In this document: positions 28,604-37,288 of the stretch, piece after piece
Numbering within the stretch: position 1 is the first letter of the stretch
Layout: the number at the start of each line of letters is the position of its first letter
Assembly: GCF_048077055.1 (NCBI RefSeq)
Contig: NZ_CP182236.1
Coordinates: forward strand, 5,084,001-5,148,000
Origin: Egbenema bharatensis
GTDB taxonomy: Bacteria > Cyanobacteriota > Cyanobacteriia > Elainellales > Elainellaceae
Direction of reading: 5' to 3'
Length of the DNA stretch: 64,000 nucleotides
Position numbers and translations under genes: made by a program
Notes under the pieces: generated by a model
The model's database searches: none
What the model was told of the DNA's origin: nothing
The model's input: only the letters and a program-made list of their open reading frames with translations

Positions 28604-29246
28604 AGAATCCTCTACACAGCGTATTAGGTATAGATAGGAAAAAAATGGGTTGTAGTGCTGACATTAAGATAACCAAAGATTCAGGTTCGATTATGCTCTA
28701 TGCACTACGAAAGCTTGATGAACACACGGGTTGAGGCAATCTTGAATTGATTTCATCTCATTATGCTGCGCTACTCCGAGGGGAGGCTGAACGCAGCCTG
28801 AGAATTTTCTGAGTCCAGGCATCACGAGCCACGAAAACTCTAGTAAAAAACAAAACTTCTGTAAATGCGAAGGGAACATTCGCCAAACGCCTCAGTATCA
28901 TGCAGCCGATCGCCTCCTTTCTCAGGAAAAAATCATTCTCAGGAAAAAATCATTCTCAGGAAAAAATCATTCTCAGGAAAAAATCATTCTCAGGAAAAAA
29001 TCATTTTCTTTGGGGGCAAATGCGATAGGGTCATGGGTGAATCATTGCGGTGACAAGCCTTTATCGGAGGGCAAGCGGCAGCAAAAGTTGGGCGACTTAG
29101 GTATAGTACGATCGGCTGAGTCGATTGAGTCGATTGAGTCGATTGAGGTATCCGAGCAGATAAGAACTGAGTATCAGTTCAGGGTTGGTGTGCCGGATAC
29201 TGCGTGAGACCAGGATTTATCTGTAAAGCTTATTTGAGGTTGAGTT
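28604..29246. other. Long spacer with tandem repeats
   Basis: About 640 bases between divergent bcsA and the DUF4079 gene. The sequence shows the 17-base tandem array at 28921-29005 and a GAGTCGATT unit repeated three to four times at about 29115-29145. It must hold both promoters. No convincing gene. Confidence 0.5.
28921..29005. repeat. 17-bp tandem repeat, five perfect copies
   Basis: Unit CTCAGGAAAAAATCATT, starting at 28921, 28938, 28955, 28972 and 28989. There are no spacers, so it is a microsatellite-like array and not a CRISPR. Confidence 0.95.
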
Positions 29247-29984
29247 ATGGTAGAACTCAAGGACTTTCTGGGGTTGATCCATCCTTTTCTGGCTGTAGCA
29301 TTTATCTTCCCTTTAATTGGGGTAGTCAGTTATTTCTCGTTGCAAACTCGCCAGCGTCGCCTGAGTGCCAAAGAAGACCGGAGCAAGATTCCGGCCAATG
29401 TGGGCGGAGAGCATTTGCGGCTGGGACGCTGGTTGAGCAATGGGGTCGTCCTGGTTGCTCTGGTGGGACTGGCTTATCCGATCTACACCAAAATATCCTG
29501 GGCGGAGGATAGTTTTCGTGCCGGGTTCATTACCCTGATCTTCGCCGCAACGATCGCCTCGCTATTTTTCCTGAATCAAGCCAGAACTCCTCTGTGGCGA
29601 GGTATTTTTGCCACATTAACCGGAGCGGGTTTGGTGATTTTGGGCAGTCAGCCGGAAATTTTCCGACGCGGCTTTGAGTGGTATGTTTCCCACTACTACT
29701 ACGGGATTGCAGCCTCTCTGCTGATGATTTTTTCCCTGGCGATGTTCCCAGATATTTACAAAGACCGATCGAACCGCTGGCGGAATGCCCATATTGTTTT
29801 GAACTGCATTGCCCTTTTGCTCTTTATCGGCCAGGGATTCACCGGAGCCAGAGACTTACTAGAAATTCCCTTAAGCTGGCAACAGCCTTACGTAGAGCAA
29901 CTTTACATCAACGACTGTCAAAATCAGGAGTGCACGGTACAGCCTGCGGATGCTCCTGATTTGGAAGAATCTCCTGGTTCATGA
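29247..29984 (+). CDS. DUF4079 family membrane protein
   Basis: A 245-residue protein with six or so hydrophobic segments (e.g. IHPFLAVAFIFPLIGVVSYFSL and AFITLIFAATIASLFFL-like). Histidines placed in helices (LGLIHPF, GGEHLRLGRW, YVSHYYYGIA, NAHIVLN) could ligate heme. This is a photosynthetic-lineage family of unknown function; the helix/histidine pattern resembles cytochrome b561-like proteins. Monocistronic. Confidence 0.82.
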   Translation: MVELKDFLGLIHPFLAVAFIFPLIGVVSYFSLQTRQRRLSAKEDRSKIPANVGGEHLRLGRWLSNGVVLVALVGLAYPIYTKISWAEDSFRAGFITLIFAATIASLFFLNQARTPLWRGIFATLTGAGLVILGSQPEIFRRGFEWYVSHYYYGIAASLLMIFSLAMFPDIYKDRSNRWRNAHIVLNCIALLLFIGQGFTGARDLLEIPLSWQQPYVEQLYINDCQNQECTVQPADAPDLEESPGS

Positions 29985-30071
29985 AGATTTTGTATCATCA
30001 GCTACATCTCTTTAGGCGATCAAACGTAGTACTATGAGGCACTTCTGTTTTGATGAAAGGTAGAGTGGTGC

Positions 30072-31499
30072 ATGAGTAGTTCCACTGAGATTGATCAAGA
30101 ATTACCGCCTAATCCGCCACCCCCACCGGAGGGGGCGATCGCGCGATTCTTTAAATTTGCTGAACTGGGTACAAATCTCCGGACGGAGATCGTAGCTGGA
30201 ATTACCACCTTTGTTACGATGGCTTACATTTTGGTGGTGAACCCAGCGATTTTGTCCAACGCGATCTTTCTACAAGAGTCTGGTGATCTGTTTGGCGAGT
30301 TGGTGATTGCAACGGCTCTCTCAGCCGTGATTGCCACTGTAATCATGGGCATCTTTGCCAACTATCCCTTTGCCCTGGCTCCGGGGATGGGGCTAAATGC
30401 TTTCTTCGCCTTCTCCGTGGTGATCGGATTGGGTATTGATTGGCGACTGGCTCTGGGCGCGGTGCTGGTGGAAGGGGTGATCTTCATCCTGATGACGTTT
30501 TTCAACGTTCGCGGATTGATTATTACTGCTATTCCAGAATGCTTGAAGCGGGCAACGGCTGTAGGGATTGGTCTATTCATTGCCTATATTGGTTTATCTG
30601 GAAATCCTGAAGCCCCCGATTATGGTGCAGGGATTATCGTGGCCTATGAACCCACGATTACCGGACTGGGCGATCTGGGTAATCCGATCACGCTGTTGGC
30701 GATCGCTGGCTTGTTGATCACTTCCGCGTTTGTCGCCCGTCGAATTAAGGGAGCTTTGCTCTGGGGCATTCTGGCAACGGCTGTACTGGGTTGGATTCTG
30801 GGTGTTTCACCCTGGCCAGAAGGCATTGTGGGGGCACCCCAGTTTCCGGTCGATTTGATTGGGCAGGCATTTGTGGGGCTGGGGCAACTCAGTGCAACGA
30901 ATTTTGCCAACTTTATTGCCATTACGTTTGTCTTCCTGTTTGTGGATATGTTTGACACGGTGGGAACGCTGACCGGAATTGGGATTCAGGCGGACATGAT
31001 CAATGAGCGAGGGGAACTCCCGAAGGCTAATCAAGCCTTTATGGCGGATGCGATCGGCACAACGGCGGGGGCCATTTTGGGCACGTCCACTGTTACCAGC
31101 TACATTGAATCAGCAGCCGGAGTTTCAGAGGGAGGACGATCGGGCTTTACGGCGATCGTTGCATCTATTTGCTTTTTCCTCTCGATTTTCTTTATCCCGC
31201 TGCTTTCTGCGATTCCAGCTTTTGCGACGGCGGCGACGCTGGTGATTGTGGGCGTTTTGATGGCGGGTAATGTTTTGGGAATCAACTGGAAAGATCCAGC
31301 CGAATCCATTCCCTGCTTCCTGACGATTTTGCTGATGCCCCTCACCTTTTCGATCGCCGAAGGTTTGGCGGCTGGGTTCATTACCTATCCTCTAATCAAA
31401 ACCTTCCAGGGTAAGTTTCATGAGGTGGGGATTGGCATCTGGATTCTGGCGGCGATTTTTGTCTTCCGATTTGTCCTGCTGGGCTTGGGAATTGCTTAA
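30072..31499 (+). CDS. NCS2/AzgA-type purine permease
   Basis: A 475-residue protein with about 12-14 membrane segments. Family signatures: ELGTNLRTEIVAGITTFVTMAYILVVNPAIL near the start, ALAPGMGLNAFF, FVFLFVDMFDTVGTLTGI, and GTSTVTSYIESAAGVSEGGRSG. These match the AzgA-like branch that takes up adenine, guanine and hypoxanthine by proton symport. Start GTG or ATG near 30072 (ATGAGTAGTTCC). Confidence 0.92.
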   Translation: MSSSTEIDQELPPNPPPPPEGAIARFFKFAELGTNLRTEIVAGITTFVTMAYILVVNPAILSNAIFLQESGDLFGELVIATALSAVIATVIMGIFANYPFALAPGMGLNAFFAFSVVIGLGIDWRLALGAVLVEGVIFILMTFFNVRGLIITAIPECLKRATAVGIGLFIAYIGLSGNPEAPDYGAGIIVAYEPTITGLGDLGNPITLLAIAGLLITSAFVARRIKGALLWGILATAVLGWILGVSPWPEGIVGAPQFPVDLIGQAFVGLGQLSATNFANFIAITFVFLFVDMFDTVGTLTGIGIQADMINERGELPKANQAFMADAIGTTAGAILGTSTVTSYIESAAGVSEGGRSGFTAIVASICFFLSIFFIPLLSAIPAFATAATLVIVGVLMAGNVLGINWKDPAESIPCFLTILLMPLTFSIAEGLAAGFITYPLIKTFQGKFHEVGIGIWILAAIFVFRFVLLGLGIA

Positions 31500-31965
31500 T
31501 TCTGGACTCACTGGATCGATGGTTGGTTTGAAAATCCATGCGCGTTGATGGGGGTGGGCACTGCTCACCCTTGTTTTTTCAGATGGTAGAGGATACTGAG
31601 GTGAGGGTGTTCAGCACTGGGCGGGCAGGATGCCCACCCCACAAGAGTTTCAGATAATTCAATTCGTATTCCTAAAGATTCGATCGCATCATTCCATATT
31701 TGAATGTTTGTAGATACGCATACCTGGTTTAAGTCGGATGCTTTGAGAGGATGACCAGACAACTGGCAATCCTGCGTCTGTAGGCAAGACTCAGCATGAC
31801 ATCTTGCTGCATCGCCACTAACAGAGATTTGATCTCTGTGACTTCCGCATCGGTTAGCACAATCATAGGCAGTTCCTCAGGTGAGTACGAGTTAATAGTG
31901 GGGCATATGCCCCACTTAAGTATCATCTTACGTCAGAATACAGCAGTCAAGTATTAAAAAAGGGA
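31500..31965. other. Spacer with hairpins, MITE-like copy B and a possible small gene
   Basis: Holds a GGGTGGGCA-CTGC-TCACCC-like hairpin near 31552-31571 and a core of the MITE-like element at 31615-31660 (GGGCGGGCAGGATGCCCACCC plus CACAAGAGTTTCAG). It also holds the small minus-strand frame listed separately. Confidence 0.5.
31729..31866 (-). CDS. Possible 45-residue protein
   Basis: Start ATG 31866 is preceded by GAGGAAC at a good ribosome-site distance. The product MIVLTDAEVTEIKSLLVAMQ onward is mostly helical, ends ASCLVILSKHPT, and matches nothing I know. It is divergent from the ribbon-helix-helix gene, so might be part of a small regulatory pair, or spurious. Confidence 0.35.
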   Translation of the reverse strand: MIVLTDAEVTEIKSLLVAMQQDVMLSLAYRRRIASCLVILSKHPT

Positions 31966-32160
31966 ATGGCAGCCAGGCGAGCCGATCAAAAACAGATCAG
32001 AATCACTGTGAATGGTGATGTTTATAGCTTGTTGAAACGAATAGCAGGGCTAAAAGAATCCAGCATGAATAAAGTCATTGGTGAGTCGATCGATCGATAC
32101 CTGGAGAGTGAAGATATCAGGGAAATGATCGATCGTCACAAGTTAGAAGATGAAGAGTAA
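31966..32160 (+). CDS. Ribbon-helix-helix-like small protein
   Basis: A 64-residue protein. A beta-strand IRITVNGDVYSLLKRIA is followed by two helices (KESSMNKVIGESIDRYLES), the layout of ribbon-helix-helix DNA-binding antitoxins or repressors. No toxin gene is recognisable next to it. Its C-terminal tail is acidic. Confidence 0.6.
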   Translation: MAARRADQKQIRITVNGDVYSLLKRIAGLKESSMNKVIGESIDRYLESEDIREMIDRHKLEDEE

Positions 32161-32165
32161 TTCCT

Positions 32166-32267
32166 TTGGAGCAAAGACTGGCTGAAGAGGATAGGCGATC
32201 GCTCTCGACCTTCATTGAAGTGGTATGCAAGGAAGAGGTTAAGCGTAGGCAGAAAAAAGAAGACTAA
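32166..32267 (+). CDS. Possible 33-residue RHH-like fragment from a TTG start
   Basis: Immediately after the previous stop another frame reads LEQRLAEEDRRSLSTFIEVV and on to VKRRQKKED. This resembles the helix part of a second ribbon-helix-helix protein whose start is missing. Its stop lies at the first base of a strong terminator stem, supporting transcription to here. Probably a degenerate or truncated partner gene. Confidence 0.35.
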   Translation: MEQRLAEEDRRSLSTFIEVVCKEEVKRRQKKED

Positions 32268-32306
32268 AAAATCCCCTAAAACCTGTTGTTTTGAGTTAGG
32301 GGTTTT
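32265..32306 (+). terminator. Rho-independent terminator (works in both directions)
   Basis: AAAAAATCCCCTAA at 32265-32279 pairs with TTAGGGGTTTTT near 32296-32306, with a 16-base loop. An A-run before and T-run after the stem make it usable on both strands. Confidence 0.75.
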
Positions 32307-32704
32307 TGGCAAATTGTATACCTGTGGGGGTTTCAAGGTGAAATTCCGCATATTGGGGTCTAGTGATAGTGTAGTTTCTTTACTACTATCAACGCCCACT
32401 TTCTATACTTGTGCTTTAGAATGCTTTATATGTTCGAGAAGTATTACAAACCCTGAGACCTCAGTAAGATCTATCACATCTTGCCGAGGACTCAAGATTC
32501 AATTTGCTTCAAAGAACAGGGATGATTTGCCCTGTGAAGACTGACCCTTTGTATCGACTGCGTATCGTGTAGATACATACTAACGCATGGGTTTTCTTTT
32601 TTCAAGTTTGACTTGACACAAAGTTGAGCTGAACCCATATAGAGGTTGGTTTGCAAGGTTTTGACTCCTGAGAGAAAACATATTATTTCCCCAAAGGAGA
32701 AAAA

Positions 32705-32884
32705 ATGAAAAGATTCTGTTGTTGGATCAGCATCACTATCACTAGTACCAGTCTGATTGCTCTAGTTCCAACTCAGTTTTCCTTTGAACAGCAAACACCT
32801 GATGGAGGTAAGACGAAGATACAAATTGAAAACAATCGCCATCCAAGTCAGATCCCAAAAAACCAAGACGACTTGCTGAAATAG
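32705..32884 (+). CDS. Short secreted peptide of unknown function
   Basis: A 59-residue frame from ATG 32705 preceded by AAAGGAGAAAAA, an excellent ribosome site. The first part is a signal-peptide-like run (MKRFCCWISITITSTSLIAL). The rest is a short polar tail with GGKTKIQIEN and PSQIPKNQDD. A strong terminator follows 58 bases after the stop. Promoter-side AT-rich DNA precedes it. I do not recognise a family. Confidence 0.55.
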   Translation: MKRFCCWISITITSTSLIALVPTQFSFEQQTPDGGKTKIQIENNRHPSQIPKNQDDLLK

Positions 32885-32941
32885 ATAGTGAACTGACGAC
32901 CAAATAATTCTGAATAATTTAATTCTGAATAATTCTAATTG

Positions 32942-32967
32942 CCATACCCCCAAACAGGTATGGCCTT
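32942..32967 (+). terminator. Rho-independent terminator
   Basis: CCATACC (32942-32948) pairs with GGTATGG (32957-32963) around an 8-base loop and is followed by CCTTTTCC. It fits the end of the short secreted peptide's transcript. Confidence 0.7.
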
Positions 32968-33099
32968 TTCCATTGGCTATATTATGAGTCTCATCAGACT
33001 TGTTCACTGCGGTAAATGAAGGGGCGAAAATTTACAGGCATCTATAAAAAATCCAAGTGTCAGTAACCATCTACTAAGGTACAGCCTAAAATCATTGAA

Positions 33100-33171
33100 A
33101 GCTTTAGAACGTAGACGATCGCCACCCAGCTTCCCAAACTGAACTTGTGGGTTCGAGTCCCATCATCCGCT
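33100..33171 (+). tRNA. tRNA-Gly (CCC)-like remnant, 5' half missing
   Basis: The 3' half is good: anticodon loop TTCCCAA with CCC at 33133-33135, T-arm GTGGGTTCGAGTCCCAT and acceptor end CATCCGC plus T. The matching 5' acceptor GCGGATG is not found upstream. The D-arm region (CTTTAGAACG) is followed by extra bases, and the anticodon stem has mismatches. I read it as a pseudo-tRNA, possibly left by integration into a tRNA gene. Confidence 0.6.
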
Positions 33172-33391
33172 TTGATTATCCAAAATCTACGATCGACATC
33201 AGGGGCAATCAAACCAACAAGCGATCGAGGTTTTCTGGCGGGTGGGTTTGGGATTTAGAAAGAGAGGGGCGATCGCTGTCGCTCTTGCATTAAAATTGAC
33301 AGCCAAATATGCATCAGCTATGTTTTGAGAGTTGGCTCAAAAGTTTTGAATGCCTACAGGGTTGTGCTCTTGCCTGCTCAGCCCTCTGATC
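33172..33391. other. Spacer downstream of the tRNA remnant
   Basis: Nothing gene-like recognised. It is rich in GATCG motifs and ends at the stop of the large minus-strand hydrolase. Confidence 0.4.
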
Positions 33392-36055
33392 CTACTCGAT
33401 CGCCGGAGTGGTACAGGGCACAGCATCCGAGAACTCTAGTAATTCACCCAGGGAGAAGCAAACAAAAGGATTTTCAGGGACGGGTGGTTTTCCGGCTGCA
33501 ACCCAGAAATGAAGCCGTTTGGGATCGTAAATCGCCTGGCGCAAGGAACCATTTCCACCAGGACTGCTGTTATCGTCAAAGAGATCCAGGGGGCTGGCTT
33601 CCAGCGTGTAGGGATTGATCCGATCGCGCAAAATCTCCGTCATCTTTTCTGGATCAATGCGCCCATAATAGGAGTGGCTTCCCTCTGGCTCTAGTAGCTG
33701 TTTGTAGCGATCGTATCGAGACAAAGTTGAGGCGTTGGGTGGAGCCTGCTTGTCAAACATTTCAGGAGTGACGAAATGATTGGTGGCATATAACACGCCA
33801 TTTTCCGGGAGTTGCCGCACCGCAAAGTTCCTTCCGGTAAACTCCAAAACCCCTGCCTGCTTAGAATTGCCGTCCGCCACCATAATGATATTGGGATGTA
33901 CCTTCGGCTGGGATTCCATGTACATTGCAGCGGCTTGAAAGCTCGTTGCCCCTTGCAGAATTTGTGCCATCATTTGCACATTGCTTCCTCCTGCAAAAGC
34001 CAATTCATTCGTATCGTTGGTTTCAGCCGTATCCAATCCCAGCGAAATTCCGGCAACATTCAACCCAGAATTGGGCCAGACAACACCGGGATACGTGACA
34101 AAAACATGGGGTAAACCCGCCTGGGGTTGCCGCACAAAAACCACAGGATTCTTGATGACGTAATCAATCGGCGTAGAGTTATCGACCGTGCTGCCATGAT
34201 ACAAATAACCATCGATCGTGGCAGCATTCGTTGCAACGAATTGACTGCATCCCTCCCAGAACAACTCTTTGGGCAATGTATACCCAAAGATACTTTGATA
34301 GACATCGCCATAGGCCAACATCATACAGGCATCAAAGGTAATGCCCAGATCTTGAGTCGCATCCGTCAGACCTCGACATTCTTCAGCCGCATCCGGGTAC
34401 GATCGCTGCTTGGCCAGATGTCCCAGTGCCAGACCTCGACCTGCAAAATGCAAGGCGGTGATGACATCTTCCCCGATCGAAGCAATTTCATCATGCAAAT
34501 ACTGTCCATGCTGATAGCCCATCTCGTAGGGCGTACCCTGCAACCAGACGACCTTGATATTGCCGATATCCTCACGATGAGCCGAAACAGGTTGCCAATC
34601 CGGCGGTAGGTACTGAGCAACGGTTTCCGGGGCGATCGTGAGCGGCGTAATCACCGTTGGATTTGCGGGTGGTTCATCACAGGTGCAAATTTGTTGGGCG
34701 ATCGAGGCTTGCACTTCAACCAGCCAATCTTCCAGGCTCACAACCGCCGTTGCTACTCCTCCGGATGCTTCAAACCGGGAGGCAAGCTGCCCCAGTCGGG
34801 CTAATCGTTGTCCATCCAGAATCATTTGTTGGGTAGGATAGCGGGCCAGCAGTTCCAGAAACGTGAGGCGGTTGTCTTCCAGGGCGGACAGCACCAGGGC
34901 CGATCGCAGGGCTTGAATACTGGCCAGTCTGGAAGGAGTATGGACAATTTGGCTGACCTGATACAGCAAATACTCACCTAGCAAAGAATTCAGGGTCTTG
35001 TCCAGAAAACGACCATCCACCTGAATTTCCTGAGTCAGAGCCGATCGCAAATTTTCAGGCTTAATCCTGGCAACATTCAGATAGAACCGCCATCCCGGTG
35101 ATAAGGTGCCGGTTTCCACAAAATCCGTCAGTTCAGCCAGGGAAATGGATGGACGCAGTGGCCCCAATTGAAGAATCAGTTCTCGGTTGGGAAGATCAGC
35201 AGCAGCGGGTTGACGACTGGCAGATGCGATCGATAATTCCGGATGTGTGGAACTCCCTGGAGAAAAACCAGAAGCGGAATCAAAAGCCAAATCGGAGAAG
35301 AGGGATGGGATGGGATGGCTCAATTGCTGGTATGTTGGGGCAGAACGGATATCCTTAGAATCAGGAATGCTTCGATGAACAGCGGGAGTCGTGGTTGCGA
35401 TCGCAGAATGATCTGATGTTGTGCTTGATCCTGCGACTGATGTTGTAACTGATGTTGCGGCTGATGCTGTACCCGAATTCTCACAATCACAAATCAGTTC
35501 CGGCAGTAGTTCCTGCGTGACGCTCAACACAGGGCGAATGCGGGTTAAAAATAATTCAACATTGCGATAGATAGGGACTAACTGCTCCAGAGATAAACGT
35601 ACCGTTGGATCGGGATAGGCTGCTAACAGTTCCATGACCGAGAAAGAGTCATCTGCTTTTGTCGCTTCTCTAAATGCTGTCGCTAACGGTTCCAACCGCT
35701 CCCGCCCCAGGGGTTCTCCAATTACTTTGTTAATTTCAATCAGGGCAAACTCATCGGAGATTAACGGCGTTCTCTGCACCGGAATCGGACTGGTGAGGTA
35801 GTCCCGGAGGGTGGCAGGTTCCTGTTGGGCTTGCTGGAAGAACTGCTGTAATTCCGGTGATGGTGTGCCGGTCTCAGCAAAGTCTTGTAATTCTGCCAGA
35901 GGCACATTGAGGGTCAAATCATAATACTGCAACTGAATTGTTTCTGCAGCATGGGCACGGCTAACCAGGATTAACAAAAACGCTGCCGCCCCCCAAAGGA
36001 TTTGCCAAAACCGAAATCGCCTCAATCCCTGCATCACCCCAACCTTACTCCACAC
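33392..36055 (-). CDS. DUF1400-DUF1400-C45 acyltransferase/peptidase fusion
   Basis: An 887-residue exported protein (signal FWQILWGAAAFLLILVSRAHA). Two DUF1400 repeats follow: ETIQLQYYDLTLNVPLAELQDFAETG (about 38-190) and RELILQLGPLRPSISLAELTDFVETG (about 290-460), each with the SPE/SPG-xxxF and LLxxYP motifs. From about 480 comes a peptidase C45/phospholipase B-like Ntn-hydrolase: TPYEMGYQHGQYLHDEI and the putative nucleophile C603 in WEGCSQFVATNAATIDG. DUF1400 normally precedes alpha/beta hydrolase domains in cyanobacteria. Coupling it to a C45 domain suggests a periplasmic amidase or acyltransferase. The ATG at 36034 is an alternative start. Confidence 0.85.
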   Translation of the reverse strand: MWSKVGVMQGLRRFRFWQILWGAAAFLLILVSRAHAAETIQLQYYDLTLNVPLAELQDFAETGTPSPELQQFFQQAQQEPATLRDYLTSPIPVQRTPLISDEFALIEINKVIGEPLGRERLEPLATAFREATKADDSFSVMELLAAYPDPTVRLSLEQLVPIYRNVELFLTRIRPVLSVTQELLPELICDCENSGTASAATSVTTSVAGSSTTSDHSAIATTTPAVHRSIPDSKDIRSAPTYQQLSHPIPSLFSDLAFDSASGFSPGSSTHPELSIASASRQPAAADLPNRELILQLGPLRPSISLAELTDFVETGTLSPGWRFYLNVARIKPENLRSALTQEIQVDGRFLDKTLNSLLGEYLLYQVSQIVHTPSRLASIQALRSALVLSALEDNRLTFLELLARYPTQQMILDGQRLARLGQLASRFEASGGVATAVVSLEDWLVEVQASIAQQICTCDEPPANPTVITPLTIAPETVAQYLPPDWQPVSAHREDIGNIKVVWLQGTPYEMGYQHGQYLHDEIASIGEDVITALHFAGRGLALGHLAKQRSYPDAAEECRGLTDATQDLGITFDACMMLAYGDVYQSIFGYTLPKELFWEGCSQFVATNAATIDGYLYHGSTVDNSTPIDYVIKNPVVFVRQPQAGLPHVFVTYPGVVWPNSGLNVAGISLGLDTAETNDTNELAFAGGSNVQMMAQILQGATSFQAAAMYMESQPKVHPNIIMVADGNSKQAGVLEFTGRNFAVRQLPENGVLYATNHFVTPEMFDKQAPPNASTLSRYDRYKQLLEPEGSHSYYGRIDPEKMTEILRDRINPYTLEASPLDLFDDNSSPGGNGSLRQAIYDPKRLHFWVAAGKPPVPENPFVCFSLGELLEFSDAVPCTTPAIE

Positions 36056-36312
36056 AGATCACAAGAAATTACATACGAAATGGCCCAGGACGCTGGTGCG
36101 AAATACACCCGTTCTGTCCCGACAACAACGTACAGCGAAAAAGTGACAAACCCGGTTAAACGGTGCGAAATCGGATGAAACAACGGTTCGTTAAACCGTT
36201 TGCCCTGTTGAATCCATCGTGATTTTCACCAGTTTGTCACCTTATATTTATAGACTAATCGTAATTATTACTTTTGTATTGTCACTTGTATTAATCATTT
36301 ATTTCTCTACTC

Positions 36313-36777
36313 ATGTCTTTTCAGTTTTCTTCACGAACTCATAAACTGCTTCTTTCCAATTCGCCTGATCACTCCAGTTTGATTGATACAGCACCCCTTA
36401 CGTATGCTCGAATGTCAAGGCGACGGGATGAAAATTTTAGCATTGGAAACCGATCGTCTTTCAACCGTTCTGACCGAGTCGGTGATCAAGAAGGGCGAGA
36501 TTATTATCAATTCAAACTACGCCGTTCCTCAAGAGTGCGGATCAAAGTGACCAATCGAGAATTTGTATTTGGTCCTTCTATCGAAATTCGTTTAGAAAAA
36601 CGGGGCAGTTCTGATCGAATTCGGCGCATTGCTTTGCCTTTGGGAACGGCTGTCATTGATCGCCGCTTTTCCAGGGGAACCTATCAGCTGCGAGTTGATT
36701 CGGACGGAGAAAGTGTGCCCTATCGTCTCACCTATCGCAGGCGATCGGATGATGATGATTTTGATTTCTTCAGCTAA
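36313..36777 (+). CDS. PPC-like beta-domain protein, probably exported
   Basis: A 154-residue protein. The stretch DYYQFKLRRSSRVRIKVTN...GTYQLRVDSDGESVPYRLTYR matches the pre-peptidase C-terminal (PPC) beta-sandwich pattern seen beside cyanobacterial calcium-binding secreted proteins. No N-terminal signal peptide is seen; it may leave the cell by a type I-like route. The C-terminus is acidic (DDDDFDFF). Very rich in arginine. Confidence 0.65.
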   Translation: MSFQFSSRTHKLLLSNSPDHSSLIDTAPLTYARMSRRRDENFSIGNRSSFNRSDRVGDQEGRDYYQFKLRRSSRVRIKVTNREFVFGPSIEIRLEKRGSSDRIRRIALPLGTAVIDRRFSRGTYQLRVDSDGESVPYRLTYRRRSDDDDFDFFS

Positions 36778-36861
36778 AGGTAGCGTTGAGCCTCGTCTAG
36801 CATCTGCAACAGCATTGCCAGAGATACCCACCTTTCCCAGCTAGTCTCCTAGTCCAGCATC

Positions 36862-37086
36862 CTAGCGATTCTGGCGATCGTATTGTTCGTTCAGCTGTTG
36901 TACGGCTGAAATAATGCCACCGCCGACAAAGCCGCCGATCGCCCCAATCCAGGGATAGCGACGAGTCAGAGTTGCATACCCCTGATTCTGGTAGGGAGAA
37001 GGCGCAATATGGGTAATGGCAAATCCAAACACCGTACCAACCCCGGCACAGACGATCGCAGCAAAGAGTAACCGTTTGACATCCAT
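36862..37086 (-). CDS. Small glycine-rich membrane protein
   Basis: A 74-residue protein with two hydrophobic segments (LLFAAIVCAGVGTVFGFAI and WIGAIGGFVGGGIISAV). GxxxG patterns in the second suggest helix packing. Ends in QQLNEQYDRQNR. Family not recognised, though such proteins recur in cyanobacteria. Confidence 0.6.
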   Translation of the reverse strand: MDVKRLLFAAIVCAGVGTVFGFAITHIAPSPYQNQGYATLTRRYPWIGAIGGFVGGGIISAVQQLNEQYDRQNR

Positions 37087-37126
37087 GGCAGACCTCCACT
37101 AAAAGAATTTAAGGATCATGGATTAA

Positions 37127-37277
37127 AGCATCTGTGCAGCGTTTTACTTTGCTGACTGGGCGGACAAGACTTCGGCTTGAGCCCTTCGGCTTGAGCTCAG
37201 GAGTTCGGCGAGGCTCACTCGAGCCGTCGAAAGCTCAGTCGAAACGCTGCCCATCCCACAAGAATTCCAGATGGTTA
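37127..37277. repeat. MITE-like element, copy C, with an inserted second repeat
   Basis: Shares the arms GCGTTTTACTTTGCTGACTGG and CCCACAAGAATTCCAGA with copies at 19210 and 54399. The central hairpin is interrupted at about 37168-37250 by a different sequence (CTTCGGCTTGAGC twice, then CAGTCGAAACGCTG). That insert resembles parts of the palindromic element at 43036-43252 (GACTTGGGCTTGA, GTTTCGACTGAG), so this is one repeat nested in another. Confidence 0.65.
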
Positions 37278-37288
37278 GATTCGCAGAC

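Noticed and set aside
28921..29005. CRISPR-like regular repeats
   Set aside because: The 17-base units are directly adjoining with no variable spacers, and no cas genes are near.
32215..32544. 109-residue plus-strand frame
   Set aside because: It passes through a clear terminator hairpin and has a composition unlike real proteins (KKKTKKSPK then cysteine-rich random text).
36181..36205. Inverted GGTTAAACGGT/ACCGTTT motif upstream of the DUF1400-C45 gene as an operator
   Set aside because: The arms match only partly and lie far apart. Too weak to list.
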